64,000 bases of DNA, from positions 186,001-250,000 of the forward strand of contig JAJEKV010000165.1 of assembly GCA_021234155.1 (NCBI GenBank), written 5' to 3'. Source of the stretch: Isoetes taiwanensis (lineage: Eukaryota > Streptophyta > Lycopodiopsida > Isoetales > Isoetaceae). Below the pieces are notes generated by a model. That model saw nothing but the letters and a program-made list of their open reading frames with translations, did no database searches and was not told the DNA's origin. This document shows positions 56,560 to 64,000 of this stretch, one piece after another. The position numbers were made by a program, and so were the translations under genes. The first letter of the stretch is position 1. The number at the start of each line of letters is the position of its first letter.

Positions 56560-57240
56560 TGACAACAATCTGTCAAAAATTTGAATTAATTATGACCAAA
56601 ACGTGACTAAGCATTGTTAACAAAAATTACATAAATGTAGTAAAATGATGATAAAAAAATGTCAAAAAATAGCTTCAAACATGACCAAGTATGTGACAAA
56701 AATTTGCCAAAAAAAATGAAAAATATGACTTAAAATATGACAAAAGAGTGTAAAAAAGAACACAAAATAGGACAAAATAGGGACCATAGAATTTTTAAAA
56801 AATTGCCCAAAATTCGACAAAATAGGTGTCAAAGAATAGCCAAGAAAAGTGACAAAAAAGGCTATAAACTATGACAAAATAAATGACAAACAAATGGTAC
56901 AAAAATTAACAAATAGGCATAAAAAATTGCCAAAAAAATGACAAAAAAAGATTAGAATATAACATAAAAAATGACAATAAATTATCCAAAAATAACCTAA
57001 AGTATGACAAAATAGGTGCTGAAGAATTGTCAAAAGAAGTGACAAAAAAAGGTTTAAAGTATGACAAAATATGTGTCAAAAATTTGCCAAGAGAAGTGCC
57101 ACACAATTGCCAAAAAAGTGACAAAAAAATGACAAAACAGTGACGATGCATCGTCACTTTTTTTTGACATATTTATAGCATGTTTTTGTCAATTCTCCAG
57201 AATTTGCAGTAGTCTACAATGTGACAAAAAAACTGACAAT
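56560..57240. repeat. Right subterminal TGACAAAA-type array
   Basis: Same motif as the left array and in the same direct orientation over most of its length; TTTTTTTGACA appears inverted only near 57155-57190. Confidence 0.9.
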
Positions 57241-57265
57241 AAACCCCTATTCTCTTGTAGTGAAC

Positions 57266-60200
57266 TTTCATAGCATCTTAGCTTGGACATTCAATTGTAA
57301 TACATTGTATAAGTAACAAAATATTTTTGGCAAGCGCCACTACACATGGTATTTGCAAAGCAGAGGGACTGGTCAAAATAGCGACATCGAATGAACTATA
57401 ACTACCTGATCTATATCCAATCCTTCATATGAATCATCATTTGGCAAGAACCTATTTATGGAACTAAGCTTCGCTAAACTAAGTGAGAATAATTCATCAA
57501 CAAATGTGACTTTAGATTTGACCTCTTCTTAATGTGTACATTTCGTCAAGACTTTGGAGCAAGCTTGGACGGGGGATTTCGAGCAGGTCTGATGCTGGAA
57601 TTTCTACCTTATAGCATCTTCACGACCTTATAATTTCACTCAAGCTTAAACTTTTAGAAACTAGTACAGATAATCGAGATAATCGATCTTACGGCAAGCA
57701 ACTAGTTCTGTGCAATGGTAATATTAGCTGGTGTTGACAAACATAGTATACTTCACTGGCATGTGCTAATTGATAAAAGCAAGTCTTCAGAGGCAAAGGT
57801 AGTGCTTTACAAGGAAATGATCCAAGTATGTGTGCGTAGTATCTCCTTAATTGAATGTCGTTTCAGCACCAATATCTATAGAGGAAACATCAAAACATCA
57901 AATCAATTAAACAGTGGAGCACAAATTTCATTAATTTCTCTGCAAACTTCTGAAAACTTCTATCTTCATTTACTAGTCTCTATGACATGTCAAGTTGTAT
58001 TAAAGCATGCATGCACTTTGAGACTAATGCAATGACAAATTGTAGACGCTAATGATTTTTTGCAGAAGTACTTGACATGCACACCAATGAAAGCATTGCA
58101 CATAACATCTTTTGTAGTGATTGTCTTTAGCCATAAACCAATAACGCTATTATTCTGTAGCTCCATCAGTTTTAGCCTTTTCGTTGCAATACTAAAAAAT
58201 AATAGGTTGAATCTTTCCAGTTAATATGTCTATTCACGTTCTACGCATACTTGTGCCTACTCTGTATGGTGTTTGCAGGGAAGTCATATCTTTCCCTTGG
58301 TTCTCTTGTTTTTTGTTGCTATCTTTAATGTGATTATCTTAACATTAAACACAATCTGTCAAAGAGCTAAAGATTTCCAACCTCTACAACACCTATTTGA
58401 TTTTATGGCTTCTGTTCTTGTACAGAAAAGTATTGGTCTTGAAATCAAACCTTTATCTGCAGTGGATCATTTTGAAGCTTTGAATTTGCAGCCAACAAGC
58501 ATCAATCATAAGAAAATCCATCTGCATGTACGGCTCCAGTGTTTATATACGTTGACCTGCTCCAAATACCAATACCTTTAAACAAAAAGCATGTCAATGC
58601 ATGTGCTCTAAACAGAATTCAAGGATAATTGAAAGCCAGACTTCTTGCAAGTTTCATGTTTCTTGCTCCCTCTGTGGTGGGCTATAAGGAGAACATTCAC
58701 CTTCACCAGTAGCAAAATGGAGCTTTGGTAACATTAACTCTAAAGATTACCTCTATCTTATCTTCTACCTATAACATGCATGAAGATTTATAATTCAAAT
58801 TGTATCTTAGTTTAGCTTCTTGTACAAGTCTTTTCAATATGAAATTGATGTTCTTCCTAGGGCTGTAGACTCAAGCTCATCATGTGACATGCTCATTAAG
58901 CCGATCTTTGACAAATGATTCTCCTTTATATCATATAATCTGCGAGCAAGACCTCAAGTGTCAATTTGCAATGGCACTATAAATTGAGCAGGGATAGTAC
59001 CGTATTATTTAACAAAACTTACTGTGTTCCAGCTTCCGATCTGCTGCTACTTCCTCAGCAAACAACGACCCATCTTGCTAGCTTAGGTATTACATTGAAT
59101 CCTTTGAATATTACCTACCTGCATTGAGATCCTCCATACACACAGAATGTAGTATGAAGCTTATCTCCCACCTCTGATGCATTGTTAAAAGTAAGGAAAC
59201 AATGACGCAGCCACAAGGACTTAAAACAGCAATAAAGAATAAAATTATGATATGGAGACAGTCTTTCATTAGGAACTAAATCCAGCATATCTAATGGCAT
59301 TAAAGCACTTGACTCCAAAGGGTCCTAAGACCTCCAAGACTGAAACATTATAAGTCACTTCTAAGAAAAAATCCTTCATATAGGAGCACCTTATGATATT
59401 GTATGGTTCATGCTAACACGTCATGTTTGTTCAGGCCTCTCTTAATTGTAGAAGTCATTACTTTTGCAAAGCATGACACCAAGGCAATGTGCAATACCAT
59501 CTTATGTATCTACTTCCAATAAAGACACATGGATAAGTACACGAATGCATTGCAGTGGACTTAGTTCCTTTTCATGAAACTAGCAAACTTCCAGTATAGA
59601 AATGCATTGCACTGGAACAGAAGACTTAGTTCCTTTTCAAGTACGTTGCAAAATTCTAGATAGCAAACTAATTAGCAAACTAGATCTGCTCAACATAGGC
59701 ATTTGGGGGAATTCACTAAATATCACAAGCCGAAGTTGCAGAGGCATGTGCAAAATAAACTTGCTTCTATGACAACAAAATTAAAATTGCAAGAGCTGAA
59801 TTACCGTGTGGACTTGCACCTGCACTGCCAGCTTCTTCATTTTCTGCAATTAACAACTCCTGGAATACTGCAGACTTAGCAGCGATTTATTCTCCTCAAG
59901 AAAGCCCTGCTCATTTGAATGGAGCATATCCCATTCTCAGAAGAGGCCTTTCATAGGCCAACCGGTGCCTCTTCCCCTTCCTTTTGTAGATAACAGACAT
60001 GTTTTCCCCCTTCCTTTGCCTCGTGAACTAAGTCTTGCACCCCTCTCTGGACATTTAGGCCACCTCCTAGGATCCATCCCTTGTAATCACAGCTACAACG
60101 ACACTCAGTTTGTGGTAGTCAACAAATACTGAAGGACCAATAGGTTTGTACTAAACTGTGCACCATTCAGACGTTTCAACAAGTTGCAGCTGTCAGCGGA

Positions 60201-60440
60201 ATCTTGGAATGCAAGAACGGTGCTTCAAGTTGAAGCCAAAGGGCTTCTAGCATGGGCTTTCTTCCTATTACACAACGTCAGAACGCCGGCACAACGCGGG
60301 CATAACTTCCCACGCTCCTATGACCACCTGGAATTTTGACGAATTTCACGATCGTAGATGAAATCAGACGGTTGAAATAGCATCCACTTGCACAAAAATC
60401 CCACTTGGCGGCAACGTGGACACTCTGAAATTGCTTCAAA
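57266..60440. other. Right interior of the hAT-like element, no gene recognised
   Basis: Moderately AT-rich. Open frames at 57715-58035 and 58273-58581 lack known motifs. I see no hAT dimerisation domain or BED finger. Nothing further supported. Confidence 0.5.
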
Positions 60441-60762
60441 GTGTCCACTTGCGTTTGTGCAAACGTGCTAAAAAAAATTTCTGCGTACGAATTTGAAATT
60501 TGAATTTCGCGTACGCGAAATACTATAAACCGCGTACGCGAAACTGTATACGAATTTGAAATTTGAAAACCGCATACGCGAACGCCCCGAAAAAAAAACA
60601 AATTTTTTTCTTTTTTTTTCGCGTACGCGGTTTTTAATGGTTCGGGTATGCGAAAATTTTTTTTTCCGGCCGGCGACCTTTTAATACGTTAAATACGTAT
60701 TTTATTAAAAAATACGTATTTTTTTTACTTTATACGTCAGGAATTTGAATTTTGTACGTACG
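60440..60762. repeat. Right subterminal palindromes of the hAT-like element
   Basis: TTTCGCGTACGCGAAA (60513), CCGCGTACGCGAAAC (60531), CCGCATACGCGAA (60571) and TTCGCGTACGCGG (60619), plus GAATTTGAAATTTGAA twice and TACGTATTTTATTAAAAAAT. Matches the CGCGTACGCG theme of the left end. Confidence 0.88.
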
Positions 60763-60783
60763 GAACCTATCCCTGCACCATAT

Positions 60784-62930
60784 CAATTCCTCCCCTTCCT
60801 AGAATTGATCATCCTCGATCAATATGGCAAATTTAACACAATCAAGTCCATGGTTGCAACCCTGATCTTCAAATATGGCAGCCATAGTCATGACCTCAAT
60901 TGCCATAGCCATGAGCTCGACCTTCAACTGTTCCTGGCTGAGTTGGGGTCGAAATTACCATCATTTGAAATCAATTAGCTTCGAGCAAACTAAATGAAAT
61001 GTTGGGTATAATTGGCAAATAGGAAACCCATTGTTCTTAATGCTAAAATGGCGGGAAATGTTTGACATAGAAAGTGTTATAAACACAATTTGTGAGATAT
61101 TTAATGGCATGTTATGATACTATAGACTAGAAATTGATCAAGTGATTGATGGATAGAAGTTCGTCACTCTGGACTTGAAACTAGTTAAAATAAAAAGGCT
61201 ATAAATTGAATGGAGGGCTTAGACAAAACAAAACAAAAAATTCTTCTTCCCCAGATAAAGCAAGGCATCAATGTGCCCTCTAGAATATGGTTTAGTTGAT
61301 GGCTCCGGGATTATTAATGTCCTTGATGCATGTATGTGGGCATAATTAAGGTATTTGGGCATAATTGAGGTAATTATACACATGGTCTAAATGATAGTGT
61401 GGTTTTTGGAGAACTAGAGTTTGTTCATGGATATCTATAGTCATGTGCTCTACTGCAAGCCCAAAATCTATGGGTTGTGCCAACAGAGTTGTGCTACATG
61501 TTGTGCATGTGAAAAGCACTTTGTCCATGGAGGCGTGCTTCTAGCGTGCAAATTTTCACAATACAAAAACTGAATTGAATTGTATCGTCCATGGAGACCA
61601 ATCAGGGGGAGGGGAGGAAGGGAGGAGGGATAGTTGTAGTGCTAAGGGTCAGCGGTGTCTTTTGCTCGACACTGTTGCAAAAAGATAACAAATGGCTCTC
61701 AGCAATTCCCTTGACTCTCTTTCTTTGATACCAGGCAGGGGAGGGGCTTCTCCCTACTTGGTCTGACAGTTTGGCATCTTTTCCCATGTTGTGACATGTT
61801 CTTCCCCGATCTTGTCCCTTTTTTGGCCATCCTTCAACCTTCGACCTCGATCTCATTTTGATAAGGAGGCTCTCTCTTTTTCGGGAGCTTTTGTCTGTTT
61901 TTATGCGAGCCCTTATTTGAGCATGCCATCGATCTGAGCCATCGGATCTGTATCCTCGAATGGGCGAGCATGCATCTCTCCCAATGCATGCATGCATGCG
62001 TTGCATGCATTTCTTTGGGCTCTGGTTCATTTGAGGATCACTATTTCTTTCAGCTTTTTCATCGACTTCTCATCGGCGTTTTCTCCTCTCTCAGCAGTTC
62101 CCTTGACTCCCACCCACCCTCCCTTAATATGTATATTATTGTAAATGTTAGTTTTTGTCGTGTGGCATGCGTGATCAGCCCCTCGCTTTTCGAGGTGTTA
62201 ATGTTATTTTTGTTGCGTGGCCCGCGTGACTAGCCCCTCGCTTTTTCCTGGTTATTAGTAAAACTATTCAATATGCATGGCTGTGATTTATTTGGAGGGA
62301 GGAGTTGTTCTTTTCCCCAACAGAGTATTCTTTTCCACAACCTTCCCTCTTGCAGCAATCCATAAAAGAGAAGGAAACAAGGCATTAAAATCTGCGAGCT
62401 TGAAAATTGTATCGATGGAATTCTTGCCAAGCAAAAAACCTTTTTAATTTGGATTTTCTATATTGCCTATTTTTGAAGTAAACATAGTGGGGATGGGGTT
62501 TTCAAGCTTTATCCAATCCCTATTGGATGTGTGAACATGTTCTCATGGGCCATGATGAAATAAGAATAAACAGCCAGATGTACTTACTGTAGCATGGTAT
62601 GTCATTTGCTAAATTGTCTTTTACTACTTCTGCATCATTACATCAAGATAAATCAATCTAAGCTGAAATTTTAAATTTCGAATATGTTATCTTGTCACTA
62701 TATTACGCAATGTGTATGGAGATTGTAAGTGATTCAAAGAGACAAGAACTGCTATTTTGTATAACATTTATAGTACTAGAGTTAATTTAGGTGTTGCATA
62801 AAATGCTAGATGGAGGTTACATCGATACAAAATTTATAAACTTCATTTTCCAAGGATTTGACAACATCAAAGATTGGGTCCTTATTGTTTTGTATTGATT
62901 CAATAGTGCCAATTCTGGCTTCAATGCCCT
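60784..62930. other. Spacer with one 58-bp tandem duplication
   Basis: At about 62143-62250 TTTTTGTYGYGTGGC.YGCGTGA and CAGCCCCTCGCTTTT (or TAGCCCCTCGCTTTT) occur twice. The minus-strand open frame 61602-62030 has no domain and is not called. (CATG)n at about 61984-62008. Confidence 0.5.
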
Positions 62931-62989
62931 AAGTTGTCTTCTTTCATATTTCACTATATGTTGCAGTTGATGTTTGTTTCTCCCAGCAG

Positions 62990-63075
62990 ACTAGATTTGC
63001 TTCTAGAAGACACCTTCCAGATTCTAGAAGGAATGGAAGGATGTCTTCTAGATTCCTTGATTTGGTCTAGAAGCA
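62990..63075. promoter_or_regulatory. Heat-shock-element-like cluster with dyad symmetry
   Basis: TTCTAGAAG at 63001, TTCCAGATTCTAGAAGGAA at 63015-63033, TCTTCTAGATTCC at 63044 and GGTCTAGAAGC at 63064. The repeated nTTCnnGAAn pattern fits heat-shock-factor binding. The block is also an imperfect hairpin (TCTAGAAGACACCTTCCA against TGGAAGGATGTCTTCTAGA). It lies in a 61-codon open frame of no known kind. Regulatory function is inference. Confidence 0.5.
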
Positions 63076-63541
63076 AAATCAAATTTTTGAAGTGGGCAGC
63101 CCAGAATGCCAAAAAATAGAATAGAGTAAACCACCTTGTTTCCTTTATTTTATTATTTCTTTATTTTTAATTATTTGTTACTTTTATTTTTTCCGTGCAA
63201 ATTGTGTGGTAAGATACTTGGAGGTTAATATGATGCCACGTAGGCTGCAAATCGTACACGTGATGTCAGACTATCTGATATACAACCGAATAGAAGGCGC
63301 CTACACGTGTTTTGTAGGATGAATTTACATATGATTGTAACCCACAAGGAGAAAAGCAGGAAAAACTGTTGTTTTTTAGCACAGGTTGATGTGCATGATG
63401 AACGCTGCAAAATGTCAGACAGTTGAAGGAAATTCTTGTCTTTGAAAATAACATTAAGAAATAGGAATAGACTATCGACCTGTGCAATGAATGTGTTATT
63501 ATTTGAAATAGTACCAACAAGTGAATAAAGCAAATAGTGCA

Positions 63542-64000
63542 CTAGGCAAAAGCATTTTGGGACAAAAAGGATAAGTCATGGGATTGCATGACTTGGCTCC
63601 AATCAAAATTGGACAGGTCAGCTTGGAAGCCTGCCATGTCAGCCTGCCAGGTAGGCATATCAACCTGCCATGTAGACAGCTCATTCACCCAGCTCTCAAT
63701 ATCTGCCACGTGTTCAGCATTTAGAGGTTGAGCATACAAGCTTGGAGCCTCCTGATGGTAAGAAACTCCAAAATTTGAATTAGCATCTGGATTTCTAACT
63801 TCTGGCATACTGTTGCATAATTTAACATTCTCATGAGTCTGTGCATCAATGAATGGCACTGCCATCTTGTAGTTTGAAACTTGGCTACAGAATTGCGCCG
63901 ATGCCGGCATGGCAGAACTGTCAGTCATTCTTTGCCTTGCTTTACAGACATTCCAGAAATTCTTGATCTCATTGTCTGTGCGTCCTGGTATTCTCCTTGC
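63542..64000 (-). CDS. R2R3-MYB transcription factor, C-terminal part (gene continues beyond the window)
   Basis: The first 24 codons from the window edge encode the end of the R3 repeat: ARRIPGRTDNEIKNFWN, then VCKARQR. PGRTDNEIKN(Y/F)W is diagnostic of plant R2R3-MYB recognition helix 3. A 128-residue C-terminal region follows with no zinc finger or EAR motif that I can see. It has a small imperfect repeat (STWQVDMPTWQADMAGFQAD) and an acidic-aromatic end (NFDWSQVMQ) that could serve as an activation domain. The stop is TAG 63542-63544. The usual NT..(I/L)K after NYW/NFW is replaced by NVCKA, which is unusual. Start and other exons lie outside. Confidence 0.93.
   Translation of the reverse strand, partial: ARRIPGRTDNEIKNFWNVCKARQRMTDSSAMPASAQFCSQVSNYKMAVPFIDAQTHENVKLCNSMPEVRNPDANSNFGVSYHQEAPSLYAQPLNAEHVADIESWVNELSTWQVDMPTWQADMAGFQADLSNFDWSQVMQSHDLSFLSQNAFA

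Larger units (their letters stand above)
54676..57262. mobile_element. Non-autonomous CACTA transposon, 2.6 kb
   Basis: Both ends are present: CACTACAAGAGAA at 54676 and its inverse ending CTTGTAGTG at 57262, flanked by the 3-bp duplication AAC (54673-54675 and 57263-57265). Both subterminal regions (to about 55230 and from about 56560) are filled with TGACAAAA/TTTTGTCA motifs at short irregular spacing, the usual CACTA layout. The middle (55240-56560) has no recognisable transposase. Confidence 0.95.
49940..60775. mobile_element. hAT-like element, 10.8 kb, with nested insertions
   Basis: Terminal inverted repeats CAGGGATAGGTTC at 49940-49952 and 60763-60775, flanked by a perfect 8-bp duplication CACCATAT (49932-49939 and 60776-60783). 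The CAGGG start and 8-bp duplication are characteristic of hAT elements. Subterminal CGCGTACGCG palindromes occur near both ends. Removing the two nested elements leaves about 4.2 kb with no transposase I can recognise, so it is probably non-autonomous. Confidence 0.85.

Noticed and set aside
57715-58581. Two + strand frames in the hAT interior as a transposase
   Set aside because: No hAT catalytic or dimerisation motifs and no BED finger could be found.
61602-62030. 142-codon minus-strand open frame
   Set aside because: Basic, low-information composition with no motif; likely chance in a less AT-rich stretch.

Overview
The window reads as nuclear DNA of a land plant with a large, repeat-rich genome. 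It is AT-rich and gene-poor, with long microsatellites, poly-A-tailed LINE remains, CACTA and hAT-type DNA transposons with intact target-site duplications, tRNA-derived SINE-like units, and the last exon of an R2R3-MYB gene at the right edge. A non-seed plant such as a fern is a guess from overall character only; nothing in the sequence names the species.

Layout. 1-5.7 kb: a near full-length but inactivated LINE on the + strand (ORF1, endonuclease, reverse transcriptase, zinc knuckle, A-rich tail). 5.7-19 kb: a mosaic of diverged repeat modules recurring two to four times, several carrying long (TTC)n or (CTC)n tracts. 20.2-20.4 kb: a SINE. 20.7-28.9 kb: an array around a small unrecognised gene family encoding 74-residue Ser-rich proteins. 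Two copies are intact with TATA boxes and three are broken. 29.8-30.2 kb: one end of a CACTA element.

30.2-37.8 kb is the most unusual part. A multi-exon minus-strand gene joins an RG-rich basic N-terminus, a ParB-like domain (DGQHS motif), a degenerate DNA-methyltransferase-like region and an FCP1/HAD phosphatase-like domain. Its introns and flanks carry about 16 copies of a GC-rich palindrome (core CGCGCCWGGCGCG) in otherwise AT-rich DNA, and one intron holds a long foldback. The block begins at a 31-bp sequence that recurs as inverted termini at 50,437 and 54,526. That second locus has a 4-bp duplication (TACT), an exon homologous to the phosphatase-like C-terminus, decayed versions of the palindrome and a captured CDPK-type kinase fragment. 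I infer a mobile family carrying this chimeric gene.

38.6-39.6 kb: a 5'-truncated LINE in the minus orientation. 40-48.5 kb: small tandem duplications, GGAA and GAAAAA repeats, and an array of octamer-containing palindromes. 48.5-49.6 kb: a LINE-type ORF1 without ORF2. 49,940-60,775: a composite hAT-like element (13-bp inverted termini, 8-bp duplication CACCATAT) hosting the 4.1-kb element above and a 2.6-kb CACTA element (duplication AAC). 60.8-63.5 kb: mostly featureless apart from a dense cluster of heat-shock-element-like sites. 63.5-64 kb: the MYB 3' exon.

Few genes look functional: the MYB exon, the two intact small-protein genes, and possibly the chimeric gene, which has at least two apparent frame breaks, one of them in a homopolymer run where an assembly error is possible.
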